From Flavobacterium beibuense F44-8 (GTDB lineage Bacteria > Bacteroidota > Bacteroidia > Flavobacteriales > Flavobacteriaceae), in NCBI RefSeq assembly GCF_000769915.1, contig NZ_JRLV01000016.1, positions 62,001 through 126,000 on the forward strand: a stretch of DNA of 64,000 bases. Reading direction: 5' to 3'. Below are positions 7,990 through 16,836 of this stretch, piece by piece (positions within the stretch are counted from its first letter, which is position 1; each line of letters starts with the position of its first letter). Below the pieces are notes generated by a model. It saw nothing but the letters and a program-made list of their open reading frames with translations. It searched no databases and was not told where the DNA came from. The position numbers and the translations under genes were made by a program.

Positions 7990-9363
7990 ATGCAAATTAA
8001 AAAGAAAATTACCATTACCTATATTGTCCTTTCGGGGGTGAGCACGCTGGCATTGTGCCTGCTTGTGTTCTTTCTTTTTAAGCAAAATAATCAGTACTAC
8101 TTTTTAAAAAGACTACAGGACAGGGCTAAAATTGTAGCTTCCATACATTACCAGCACGACCCTATGAAGGCCGAGTATTACAAGAACCTTAAAAAAAACG
8201 GACTTGAGGAGCTTATTAATGAAGATGATTTTGTGCTTAAGGTAAACGGTGAAGATACTTTTGAATACAATACTAAACTGGATTTACCTTCGGAATTTTA
8301 TGCCGACGTAATGAAAAACGGATCCAGCTGGACTGTAAACAGTGAACACCAGTACTATTATGCACAAATTTTTAAGGAATCAGGGCAACGCTATATGGTA
8401 ATTGTTACTGCCCGCGACAGGCGTGGCAATACCAGTTTGATATACATTAGCCGTATATTAATTTTCGGCGGGCTGGCCTTTATAATAATAGCCTACTTCC
8501 TTGGGCGCTTTTTAGCTACCCGGTTTATTAATCCGGTTTCCCGAATAACCAAAGAGGTAAAACGCATTAGCGCTTCTAATTTACACAATCGCCTCCCGGA
8601 AACAGAGGAGTCTGACGAGCTGGCTGACCTTACCCGTACCTTTAACGATATGCTGGACAGGCTGGAAACTTCATTTGAAATTCAGGCTAACTTTATAAAC
8701 AACGCTTCACACGAATTAAAAACTCCTATAACCACCATTATAGCCGAAACCGAGATTGCCCTTTTAAAAGAAAGGGAAACAGGAGAATATGTTACTTCAT
8801 TAGAAAACATTAATAAACAGGCCTCACGCCTGGGTAACCTTACCGAGAGTCTATTAAAACTAACCCAAACCGGATATGACGGCAAAAAGCAGGTACAGGA
8901 TATTGCCCGTATAGATGAAGTTTTAATGGATGTTAAATGTGATCTTGATAAAATTTACCCCAATAACAGGGTAACAATAAACCTTAATAATTTACCCGAA
9001 GACGATTCGCTTTTAATGCTGCCCTGCAACAGGCCTTTACTGGAACTGGCTATAGGTAATATTATTACAAACGGAGTAAAATACTCTGATAACGAAGAGG
9101 TTTTTGTAACCCTCACAGCCAATAAAGAAAATATTAAAATAAGTATTACCGATATTGGTATTGGTATCCCTCCTGAGGATATCCCTTATCTTTACGAACC
9201 TTTCTTTAGGGGTAAAAAGGCTGCATCAAAATATGTAGGTTATGGTTTAGGACTTCCTTTAGCCATGAAAATCATACGTATGCACGGCGGCGAACTTTTA
9301 ATCCAGTCGGAATCCGGTAAGGGAACAGTGGTAAACATTGTATTTACTACACCTCAACATTAA
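7990..9363 (+). CDS. Sensor histidine kinase, partner of the preceding regulator
   Basis: A 457-residue membrane kinase. It has TM1 at about residues 9-30, a ~120-residue periplasmic sensor region, TM2 at about 155-173, a HAMP linker, and a dimerisation/phosphoacceptor helix with H241 (NASHELKTPITT). The ATPase domain carries an N box NIITNGVKYSD (~357-367), G1 DIGIGIPPED (388-397), an F box EPFFRG and G2 GYGLGLPLA (418-426). All catalytic motifs are intact. It shares an operon with the response regulator upstream. Direct repeats just past its stop suggest that the downstream Usp-like/bestrophin pair may be a target of the system. Confidence 0.93.
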   Translation: MQIKKKITITYIVLSGVSTLALCLLVFFLFKQNNQYYFLKRLQDRAKIVASIHYQHDPMKAEYYKNLKKNGLEELINEDDFVLKVNGEDTFEYNTKLDLPSEFYADVMKNGSSWTVNSEHQYYYAQIFKESGQRYMVIVTARDRRGNTSLIYISRILIFGGLAFIIIAYFLGRFLATRFINPVSRITKEVKRISASNLHNRLPETEESDELADLTRTFNDMLDRLETSFEIQANFINNASHELKTPITTIIAETEIALLKERETGEYVTSLENINKQASRLGNLTESLLKLTQTGYDGKKQVQDIARIDEVLMDVKCDLDKIYPNNRVTINLNNLPEDDSLLMLPCNRPLLELAIGNIITNGVKYSDNEEVFVTLTANKENIKISITDIGIGIPPEDIPYLYEPFFRGKKAASKYVGYGLGLPLAMKIIRMHGGELLIQSESGKGTVVNIVFTTPQH

Positions 9364-9417
9364 AAATTCTAATATAAAATCTTATTAAATTCTAATATTG
9401 TTTTAAATCCGTTTTAA
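9364..9417 (+). promoter_or_regulatory. Tandem direct repeats resembling an OmpR/PhoB-type operator
   Basis: The 12-mer AAATTCTAATAT occurs at 9364-9375 and 9387-9398. Directly after, GTTTTAA occurs at 9400-9406 and 9411-9417, so two 7-mers are separated by 4 nt (11-bp period), the spacing OmpR/PhoB regulators bind. The site lies between the histidine kinase and the Usp-like gene. Confidence 0.45.
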
Positions 9418-9465
9418 GACAGGAGCTGTTGTTTTGTATGTGTAAACCGAAAAGATTTATGCATT

Positions 9466-10182
9466 ATGAAAAACATACTGATTCCTACTACGGTAGAAAA
9501 TGACATCCTAACTGCGGTAAAAACAGCAGTAAAGTATACTACAGGTACCAATTGCAGTATTGTTTTAATGATGCTGCAAAAAATACCAAACACTTATTCT
9601 GCTTCTCAATTCCTAAGGGAAACAACTCCTCCCTGCACACCTGCACAAAATTCGTTATTAAACCAGTGCAGGGAGATTGTTACCCAAACAGGTAATTGCA
9701 GGCTCTTAATACATCACCAGTGTGGCATGTCGGCACCATTATTAAAAAACTTAATGGATCACCTGGATACAGACTTGGTTATACTTACCAGGTCGTACAA
9801 AGAAGAAAAAAACAGTCTTCACACCACCTGCCGACAATTACTGCTTAACAGCAAATACCCTATTCTTCATTTAGGGAACGAGAGTGAAGAATACAATTTC
9901 AATAAGGCCATGTATTTGGAATATTCTAAAGTTGATCTTGGCATACATGAAGTACAGAAACTAATCAATGAGCAGTTTTCATTTAAAATTGTAAGTCAGG
10001 CTAAAATTGAAGAAAGTATAGATGAGATGGTCCCGCATATAACAGAGACCATTTCAAAAAACAATATAGACATATTGATTGAAGCGCGAAGGACCGCAAA
10101 GAAAAGCGGAAGAAAAGAACAGTCCGTTAATCAAGATTTGGGATTACCCCTACTCTCTGTACATGCAGAAATGGTAACCTAA
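9466..10182 (+). CDS. Universal-stress-protein-like protein
   Basis: A 238-residue cytoplasmic protein. Its N-terminal half starts with KNILIPTTVENDILTAVKTAVKYTTGTNCSI-like Usp strand-helix-strand order and ends at YPILHLGNES, where Usp domains end PVLVV. The ATP-binding G-x2-G-x9-G motif of UspA is absent, so nucleotide binding is unlikely. The C-terminal ~95 residues look like a second, decayed Usp repeat. It is 25 nt upstream of the bestrophin gene and probably co-transcribed with it. The role is inferred only as stress-associated, perhaps modulating the channel. Confidence 0.6.
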   Translation: MKNILIPTTVENDILTAVKTAVKYTTGTNCSIVLMMLQKIPNTYSASQFLRETTPPCTPAQNSLLNQCREIVTQTGNCRLLIHHQCGMSAPLLKNLMDHLDTDLVILTRSYKEEKNSLHTTCRQLLLNSKYPILHLGNESEEYNFNKAMYLEYSKVDLGIHEVQKLINEQFSFKIVSQAKIEESIDEMVPHITETISKNNIDILIEARRTAKKSGRKEQSVNQDLGLPLLSVHAEMVT

Positions 10183-10207
10183 TCCCGAATTATCAAACAC
10201 TACCGCT

Positions 10208-11161
10208 ATGCTATTAAAGAAAAAGATACCAATGAAATATGTACTGGGCAAGATTAAAGTTGAGCTTGTACTGGTACTTTTATACACCATAGGGTTTGAG
10301 TTAGTACATCATTACTACCATGCCTTATCTATAGATATTCCTATTGCTGTACCTACCATTATAGGTACTATTATATCGTTACTCCTTGCCTTTAAATCCA
10401 ATCAGGCTTACGACCGCTGGTGGGAAGCCCGTATTGTTTGGGGCGCTATTGTAAACGATTCCCGCACACTTATAAGGCAGGTTATAGGTTTTTACAAAGA
10501 CCCCGACTTCTCTGTAGAGGCAAGCGATTTTAAAGAACGTTTTGCAAAAAGGCAGGCGGCATGGTGTTACAGCCTTGGCATGTCACTTAGAGGGAAAGAC
10601 CCATTACGACCTATAAAATCATTACTTACCGAGGAGGAGTACAATTTTGTAAAAAAGCACAAACATGTGCCCAATGCACTTTTGCTATTGCACGCAAAGG
10701 AGCTTAAAAAGGGCAATAATCAGGACAGGATTAATGTATACCAACAGGTAGAGATTGACAATACCCTTAGCAGGCTGTGTGACAGTATGGGTAAATGTGA
10801 GCGTATTAAAAACACGGTATTCCCTACTACATACAGTATGTATATACGATTTACGCTACTGCTATTCCTAACCCTGCTACCATTTGGCCTTACCGATTTC
10901 CTTGGGTGGCTGCAAATACCACTGGTAACTACTATTGGTGCTGCATTCTTCCTTATTGAAAAGATGGCCATACACTTACAGGATCCGTTTGAAAACAGAG
11001 CTACAGATACCCCCATGATATCCATATCTAATAATATCGAAAAAAACCTGCTGCAAATGGTACACGAGTACAGGGACGAGTACAATGCCGAGGACGATAT
11101 GTTTGAGAGCCCTAAGCTAAACCACATGCAGCCCGAGAAGAATGCCTATTTTGTCTTATAG
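10208..11161 (+). CDS. Bestrophin-family (UPF0187) ion channel
   Basis: A 317-residue inner-membrane protein. After the first hydrophobic helix (about 20-35) comes the family signature: PTIIGTIISLLLAFKSNQAYDRWWEAR, with the diagnostic AYDRWWEAR, and then IVNDSRTL. Two further membrane segments lie near 210-245, followed by DPFENRATDTPM, the conserved stretch that in bestrophins corresponds to the cytoplasmic DPF region. Bacterial members such as KpBest are pentameric channels with cation preference; selectivity here is unknown. It probably shares a transcript with the Usp-like gene, and a strong terminator follows. Confidence 0.88.
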   Translation: MLLKKKIPMKYVLGKIKVELVLVLLYTIGFELVHHYYHALSIDIPIAVPTIIGTIISLLLAFKSNQAYDRWWEARIVWGAIVNDSRTLIRQVIGFYKDPDFSVEASDFKERFAKRQAAWCYSLGMSLRGKDPLRPIKSLLTEEEYNFVKKHKHVPNALLLLHAKELKKGNNQDRINVYQQVEIDNTLSRLCDSMGKCERIKNTVFPTTYSMYIRFTLLLFLTLLPFGLTDFLGWLQIPLVTTIGAAFFLIEKMAIHLQDPFENRATDTPMISISNNIEKNLLQMVHEYRDEYNAEDDMFESPKLNHMQPEKNAYFVL

Positions 11162-11199
11162 TTTTGTAAGGCACTTCATAGACGTTTGGTTAGCGTTCG

Positions 11200-11228
11200 C
11201 CGCCCCTTTCCCCGGGGCGGTTTTTTTT
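11200..11228 (+). terminator. Rho-independent terminator after the bestrophin gene
   Basis: GC-rich 7-bp stem CCGCCCC (11200-11206) / GGGGCGG (11214-11220), 7-nt loop, then eight T. Confidence 0.9.
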
Positions 11229-11256
11229 ATGATATAGTTTAGTTGTGAAAAAGTTA

Positions 11257-11264
11257 TATTTTTG
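11257..11264 (+). promoter_or_regulatory. Probable -7 element of the fabD promoter
   Basis: TATTTTTG matches TAnnTTTG, 26 nt before the fabD ATG and downstream of a terminator. No TTG stands at the right distance for a -33 element. Confidence 0.45.
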
Positions 11265-11290
11265 TTGCAACAAAACAAAACTGAAACAAC

Positions 11291-12166
11291 ATGAAAGCAT
11301 ATGTATTTCCGGGTCAGGGTGCCCAGTTTACAGGAATGGGTAAAGAACTTTATGAAAACTCTCCCCTTGCAAAGGAACTATTTGAAAAAGCTAACGATAT
11401 ACTTGGATTCCGTATAACAGATATTATGTTTGAAGGTACTGCAGAGCAGCTTAAGGAAACTAAGGTTACACAGCCTGCTGTATTCCTTCACTCGGTTATA
11501 TTAGCAAAAACCTTAGGTGATGATTTCAAACCGGAAATGGTTGCAGGTCACTCATTAGGTGAATTCTCGGCACTTGTAGCTGCAGGGGCACTTACTTTTG
11601 AAGACGGACTTAAACTTGTTTCCCAACGTGCTATGGCAATGCAAAAAGCATGTGAGATAACACCAAGTACTATGGCTGCCGTATTGGGCCTTGAAGACAA
11701 AGTTGTTGAGGATATTTGCGAACAAACCGAAGGTGTTGTTGTTGCTGCAAACTACAACTGCCCTGGTCAGCTTGTAATTTCGGGCGAGACTACTGCTGTA
11801 GAAAGAGCTTGTGAAGCGCTTAAAGCTGCCGGAGCAAAAAGAGCCCTTATACTACCTGTAGGTGGTGCTTTCCACTCTCCAATGATGGAGCCAGCAAGAG
11901 AAGAGCTTGCTGCTGCTATAGAGAAAACACAATTTGCTGCACCGGTATGCCCGGTATACCAAAATGTACCTGCAAGTGCAGTAACTAACCCGGATGAGAT
12001 TAAACAAAACCTTATCATCCAGCTTACCGCTCCGGTAAAATGGACACAAAGCGTACAAAACATGATTGCCGATGGTGCTACACTGTTTACAGAGGTTGGT
12101 CCCGGTAACGTGTTACAGGGTCTTGTTAAGAAAATAAATAAAGAGGCTGAGACTGCTTCAGCTTAA
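11291..12166 (+). CDS. fabD: Malonyl-CoA:ACP transacylase FabD
   Basis: Transfers malonate from CoA to acyl carrier protein for fatty acid synthesis in the cytoplasm. The oxyanion-hole motif FPGQGAQFTGMG lies at residues 6-17, the nucleophilic serine is S88 in AGHSLGEFSAL, R113 is the malonyl-binding arginine (LVSQRAMAMQ), and the general-base histidine is H195 in GGAFHSPMM. It is 291 residues, a typical length. It stands alone between two terminators with its own promoter, away from other fab genes. Confidence 0.95.
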   Translation: MKAYVFPGQGAQFTGMGKELYENSPLAKELFEKANDILGFRITDIMFEGTAEQLKETKVTQPAVFLHSVILAKTLGDDFKPEMVAGHSLGEFSALVAAGALTFEDGLKLVSQRAMAMQKACEITPSTMAAVLGLEDKVVEDICEQTEGVVVAANYNCPGQLVISGETTAVERACEALKAAGAKRALILPVGGAFHSPMMEPAREELAAAIEKTQFAAPVCPVYQNVPASAVTNPDEIKQNLIIQLTAPVKWTQSVQNMIADGATLFTEVGPGNVLQGLVKKINKEAETASA

Positions 12167-12188
12167 TAAAAATTTCTACTTTTTAAAG

Positions 12189-12218
12189 CCCCCGTTATTA
12201 CTCATAGCGGGGGTTTTT
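12189..12218 (+). terminator. Rho-independent terminator after fabD
   Basis: Six-bp stem CCCCCG (12189-12194) / CGGGGG (12208-12213), 13-nt loop, then TTTTTG. Confidence 0.75.
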
Positions 12219-12325
12219 GTATATTTATAGTACTCAACTGCCCCATTTACCGCTATTTAGAAATGTTTTTTAAAAGAGAAGCCGAAAACTTTACAGAGTA
12301 GGCATTATTATATACAACCAACCAC

Positions 12326-12964
12326 ATGAAAACATTTTTAAAAACCGTAAACAATGCCATTAAGTATTGGTACATCTTTTTAATTATCGGAGTTTTATTT
12401 GCAGCACTGGGGCTTTATGTATTTGCCACACCCCTAAAATCATTTATAACACTGGCGTTGTTTTTCAGCCTATCGTTTATCTTCAGCGGACTTTCAGAAA
12501 TTATGTTTGCTTCCTTTAACCGTAAAGAAGTAGACAACTGGGGCTGGATACTGGCATCGGGCGTAATAAGCCTACTGCTGGGTATTATTATGACAGTAAA
12601 GCCTGAAATATCAATGGCTACACTGCCATTTTACATAGGTTTCATAGTACTTTTCCGTTCGTTTATGGCTATAAGTACCGCTATAGACCTTCAAAATTAT
12701 GACTCATCAAATTACAACGGGCTTTTACTTTTGGGTATACTTGGTCTTATTTTCTCCTTTGTTATGCTATGGAATCCTATTTTCGCCGGAATGACCTTAG
12801 TTTTCTGGACAGGTGCCGCCGTGCTTTCCATTGGTATTTACAATATATTCCTTGCTTTTAAGCTTAGGCGCATCCATAAAACACATCAGGAAATATCAGA
12901 TGAGCTTAAAGAAAAACTTCATCAGATAAAAAAAGAAATACACGAGGAACTGAAAGACAAATAA
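12326..12964 (+). CDS. HdeD-family (DUF308) membrane protein
   Basis: A 212-residue inner-membrane protein with about six hydrophobic helices arranged as the repeated DUF308 hairpin. Visible signs are WYIFLIIGVLFAALGLYVF, then FIFSGLSEIM, and the mid-protein WGWILASGVISLLLGIIM, a hallmark of HdeD relatives. A charged cytoplasmic C-terminal tail of ~35 residues (EISDELKEKLHQIKKEIHEEL) is predicted to coil. HdeD is linked to acid resistance in enterobacteria; a function in flavobacteria is not established. It is monocistronic with its own terminator. Confidence 0.8.
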   Translation: MKTFLKTVNNAIKYWYIFLIIGVLFAALGLYVFATPLKSFITLALFFSLSFIFSGLSEIMFASFNRKEVDNWGWILASGVISLLLGIIMTVKPEISMATLPFYIGFIVLFRSFMAISTAIDLQNYDSSNYNGLLLLGILGLIFSFVMLWNPIFAGMTLVFWTGAAVLSIGIYNIFLAFKLRRIHKTHQEISDELKEKLHQIKKEIHEELKDK

Positions 12965-12985
12965 TCCCCTTTTTTTAAATCTATC

Positions 12986-13015
12986 ATCCCTTTCGCAGTA
13001 ACGAAAGGGATTTTT
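12986..13015 (+). terminator. Rho-independent terminator after the HdeD-like gene
   Basis: Perfect 10-bp stem ATCCCTTTCG (12986-12995) / CGAAAGGGAT (13002-13011), 6-nt loop, T run. Confidence 0.85.
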
Positions 13016-13067
13016 ATTTTTTATATATTGCCATCCTATTAACAAACCCGAAAATACACACCATACT

Positions 13068-15800
13068 TTGAACGAATTTCCGCTTCACACCAAATTCAAA
13101 TATCCTTGGCGAAAATATCAGGAAAGGGTACTCCATGAACTGGAAGACCATTTATACAACAGGCACCTGCATGTAATTGCGCCTCCGGGGTCGGGTAAAA
13201 CCATACTGGGACTGGAAGTAATGAAAAGGCTTAACCGCCCTACCCTTGTACTTGCCCCAACCATATCAATAAGAAACCAGTGGATTTCACGTTTTTGCGA
13301 GTTATTTCTTGACACAGATATTGTGCCCGACTGGATTTCACGCGATATAAAAAACCCTAAATTCCTTACCATAAGTACCTATCAGGGTATGCATGCTGCC
13401 TGTAATAACAGACAGGAAAAGGAAGAAGATATTGCCGAAGAAGAGGAAAATGGTTATAAAGAGGAAAAAAGCACCAATGAAAACCTTGCTAAAATAGTTA
13501 AAGGGTTACAGGCTCAAAATGTAAAAACCATTATTATTGACGAAGCTCACCACCTGAAAAACGAATGGTGGGATACCCTTACCAAAATAAAAAAACAACT
13601 GGATCCTGTAATAGTAGCCCTTACTGCTACACCTCCCTATGATGTTACACCTGCAGAATGGGAACGCTATACCGAACTGAACGGACCGGTAGATACCGAA
13701 ATAACAGTACCCGAGTTGGTAAAGGAAAACGACCTATGCCCACATCAGGATTATATATATTTTACGTTACCCTCGCAAACAGAACAGGAGAGCATTAAAA
13801 AATTCAGAGATAAAGTACAGCAGGCTATATCTGCAATTAGGGAAGATGCTGTTTTTGTAACAGCCCTGGAAAGTCTGCCTGCCTATGCCAACCCTCAGGA
13901 TAATATTGAATGGATTTACGACAACTTTGAGATTTACATAAACATCCTTATATTTTTCAACAGTATTGGCAAAACAATAGATCCTTATCATTTTGAGGTA
14001 GTGGGTGATAACACCGTTAATATACCCGAACTTGATAATGACCGACTCATATCCCTACTACAGTTCTATTTATTTAAAGAAAAAGAACTTTTTGGAAAAT
14101 ATGAAGAGCATAAGGAGTCAATGTTAAAAATGCTCAAGCATTATGGTGTAACCCAGAAAAAAACCATAAGCTTTGAGCTTGACAGAAAAGCTTCTGCCAG
14201 CCTTACTTCAAGCATCAGTAAACTGGATGGTATAAAAAAAATAGCCAATCTGGAATTTGGCAACCTAAAGAATGACCTAAGAATGGTTATCCTTTCTGAT
14301 TTCATCCGTAAGGAATTTTATACATCGGGGGAACTTAATGATAAAAAGCTGGATAAAATTGGTGTAATGCCCGTTTTTGAAAAACTGAGAAGAGATAATC
14401 CTGATAATATAAAGTTGGGGGTACTTACAGGCTCATTAATAATTATTCCTAAAACAGCTTATACTTCCTTTAAGGAGAAAACCGAAAAATACAACCTTAA
14501 AGAGGTAAGCTGTACCCCTGTTCCTTTTGACGATAATTATCTTTTAATAACGCCAAACGAACAGCTTAAACACAACATTGTTACCATAATAACCCAAATA
14601 TTTGAGGAAGGTAATATTGAAATCTTAACCGGAACAAAATCTTTACTGGGTGAAGGCTGGGATGCACCCTGTATCAACTCACTCATACTGGCGAGTTTTG
14701 TAGGTTCGTTTGTACTCTCAAACCAAATGAGAGGAAGGGCTATACGGGCACAAAAAGGGAATACCGATAAAACAGGTAATATATGGCACCTGGTATGCAT
14801 AGACCCAACAGAACAGAATGGTGGTAACGACCTTCAAATGCTTCAAAGACGCTTTAGGGGATTTGTAGGCATATCTTTTAAAGACAACGAAGGAATAGAA
14901 AACGGCATAGCCCGGCTTAATATCCCAAAAAACATTTACAAAGGAAACGTTATAGATGCCAAAAATAAGGAGATGTTCTCGTATGCCTTAAAAAGAGATT
15001 TATTAAAAAAACGCTGGCATGACGCGATTGATAAAGGAGTAAGTCTGGTAGATGAAATAACAATACCCTACACTCTACCTCAGGAACATAAAGAGAAGAC
15101 CATACCTCAGTTAAAAAACCTCTACTTTAACAGAACTATAGGTTATTTAATAGCACAACTCTTTTCGGGGATACTATTATACCTCACAACATCATTTGAA
15201 GCTCTTGGACGAACGGCCAAAAACATCAAAACCTGGACCGATTTTTACGTATTTCTCTCCCTGTTTGTGGGCGTTGGATTTGTAACACTAGGCAGGCAGG
15301 CGTATAAGACATTTAAGGTTTACATTACCTATCGTGATATAACAAAGGATATACAACAAATAGGTCAAACTATTCTTAAAAGTCTTATTGATGCAGGTTG
15401 TATACATACACCGAGTAACAGAGCCAGAGTAATAACCGATATAGGAAAAGACGGTGACATGTTTTGCTATTTAATGGGAGGTACATCTTTTGAAAAATCG
15501 GTTTTTACAGAATCGCTTATGGAGATACTTGCTCCTATTGATAATCCGCGTTATATAATAATCAGAAAAAGTAAAAAAGGACTAATTGTACAAAAGGATT
15601 ACCATGCCGTACCTGAAATAATAGGACGAAATAAAAAGCTGGCACAAAATTTTGAAGAACTCTGGACCGAGTATGTAGGCGAATGCGAACTGGTATATGT
15701 AAGAACACCCGAAGGGCGAAAAACACTTTTAAAATCAAGAGTACGATCATTATCAGCACAGTTTGAGCCTAAACCGGAAAGAGGTAACAAATGGCGATAA
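13068..15800 (+). CDS. SF2 DEAH-type helicase/ATPase with C-terminal transmembrane hairpin
   Basis: A 910-residue protein of unknown role. The N-terminal SF2 helicase core has Walker A APPGSGKT (38-45), DEAH (158-161), motif III TAT (186-188), motif V LLGEGWDAP (527-534) and motif VI QMRGRAIRA (553-561). Between the RecA lobes is a long insert (~235-480) without a recognised motif. After the helicase come two hydrophobic segments (about 690-708 and 725-743) and a ~165-residue alpha/beta tail. A membrane-tethered helicase is unusual. The start is TTG; the first in-frame ATG lies after Walker A, so TTG or an unseen start is needed. A lipoprotein gene follows after 69 nt. A defence or DNA-uptake role is speculation. 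Confidence 0.75.
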   Translation: MNEFPLHTKFKYPWRKYQERVLHELEDHLYNRHLHVIAPPGSGKTILGLEVMKRLNRPTLVLAPTISIRNQWISRFCELFLDTDIVPDWISRDIKNPKFLTISTYQGMHAACNNRQEKEEDIAEEEENGYKEEKSTNENLAKIVKGLQAQNVKTIIIDEAHHLKNEWWDTLTKIKKQLDPVIVALTATPPYDVTPAEWERYTELNGPVDTEITVPELVKENDLCPHQDYIYFTLPSQTEQESIKKFRDKVQQAISAIREDAVFVTALESLPAYANPQDNIEWIYDNFEIYINILIFFNSIGKTIDPYHFEVVGDNTVNIPELDNDRLISLLQFYLFKEKELFGKYEEHKESMLKMLKHYGVTQKKTISFELDRKASASLTSSISKLDGIKKIANLEFGNLKNDLRMVILSDFIRKEFYTSGELNDKKLDKIGVMPVFEKLRRDNPDNIKLGVLTGSLIIIPKTAYTSFKEKTEKYNLKEVSCTPVPFDDNYLLITPNEQLKHNIVTIITQIFEEGNIEILTGTKSLLGEGWDAPCINSLILASFVGSFVLSNQMRGRAIRAQKGNTDKTGNIWHLVCIDPTEQNGGNDLQMLQRRFRGFVGISFKDNEGIENGIARLNIPKNIYKGNVIDAKNKEMFSYALKRDLLKKRWHDAIDKGVSLVDEITIPYTLPQEHKEKTIPQLKNLYFNRTIGYLIAQLFSGILLYLTTSFEALGRTAKNIKTWTDFYVFLSLFVGVGFVTLGRQAYKTFKVYITYRDITKDIQQIGQTILKSLIDAGCIHTPSNRARVITDIGKDGDMFCYLMGGTSFEKSVFTESLMEILAPIDNPRYIIIRKSKKGLIVQKDYHAVPEIIGRNKKLAQNFEELWTEYVGECELVYVRTPEGRKTLLKSRVRSLSAQFEPKPERGNKWR

Positions 15801-15869
15801 TAACACAGGCATAACACACTTATACGCAACCTTTTTTACTACAGCTAATCTTATTGGTAAACACCTTCT

Positions 15870-16811
15870 ATGAAAAAGCTACTGATAGCTGTATTACTGC
15901 TATGCCTTACCTCATGTGCTACTATTACCAATTCCAGAACCTATCCGTTAAGGGTAAGTACTAACGCAAAAAATGCATCTGTAAAAGTGTATGACAGCGT
16001 TTATAAACTACCTACAGAAGTTGAGGTAAAAAGGAGCAACAAACCATTACAGGTTACCCTTACTTACGATACCATAGCAAGAGATTACACAGTAAAATCT
16101 AAAATAATGTCAAAAACTAGTTTAGACAATATTATATTTTTTGGTTTTTATCCTGAAGCTCTCCTGGTGGATATACTTACCAAAAAAGGATATTACTATG
16201 GCGACGAACTATTTCTGAATATTTACGACACACTTCCTGAAGCGAAACGTATAATATCTTCACGAAAAAAACATACTGCTTACGAAGAAAATAGTTTTAA
16301 TATTAACATATCTATCCCTTATGCTAATATTTTTCTTCTTCAGCCTGAAAGTGAAGGTATAAAAAAAGGAGCAGGCTTTTTTGGACTTACTCTTGGTGCT
16401 GAATATTTTTATAAGAAAAATAAGTATGTAAAGTTAAATGCAGGTGGTATTGTTAGTTTCCCTATTCCATTCCCTGTACCTTTAATTAATGATGGAGAAG
16501 TAGAGACCTTAGTATCTCTCTACTCTACTCTTACCGATAATTATCAGTTAAACCGTTTCAGTTTAGGTTATGGTCTCAGTTACTCTTTTTACAGATATGA
16601 TCACGATTTTGGAGACGATAATTATAATCAAAAAGATAAAAGTGTAAAAGGGCATGGCATTGGCTTATCTTTCAACACCTATTACAGAGTAGGTAAGCGT
16701 TTTAACATAGGCTTTGTATATAACCCTACTTTTATTAGTATATACCCGCAAACAGAACTACTTTACCAACATACTATAAGTTTTGACCTTTTGTGGAGAA
16801 TACAGATATAA
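15870..16811 (+). CDS. Lipoprotein with predicted C-terminal beta-rich domain
   Basis: A 313-residue protein with a lipoprotein signal peptide ending in LCLTSC (Cys17). Residues ~25-75 form a PEGA-like beta sandwich (VSTNAKNASVKVYDSVYKLPTEVEV). The rest consists of alternating aromatic/glycine strands (FFGLTLGAEYFY, FSLGYGLSYSFYRY, IGLSFNTYYRVGKRFNIGFVYNPTF), as in small outer-membrane barrels. I do not recognise a named family. It may be co-transcribed with the helicase. The lipid anchor combined with barrel-like strands is unusual, but the barrel is an inference from strand periodicity. Confidence 0.6.
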   Translation: MKKLLIAVLLLCLTSCATITNSRTYPLRVSTNAKNASVKVYDSVYKLPTEVEVKRSNKPLQVTLTYDTIARDYTVKSKIMSKTSLDNIIFFGFYPEALLVDILTKKGYYYGDELFLNIYDTLPEAKRIISSRKKHTAYEENSFNINISIPYANIFLLQPESEGIKKGAGFFGLTLGAEYFYKKNKYVKLNAGGIVSFPIPFPVPLINDGEVETLVSLYSTLTDNYQLNRFSLGYGLSYSFYRYDHDFGDDNYNQKDKSVKGHGIGLSFNTYYRVGKRFNIGFVYNPTFISIYPQTELLYQHTISFDLLWRIQI

Positions 16812-16836
16812 AAAATAAGGGGTTATTTACCCCTTA
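16810..16836 (-). terminator. Terminator of the galE operon, overlapping its stop codon
   Basis: Perfect 8-bp stem TAAGGGGT (16816-16823) / ACCCCTTA (16829-16836). On the minus strand it is followed by six T. Half the stem lies inside the last galE codons. Confidence 0.75.
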
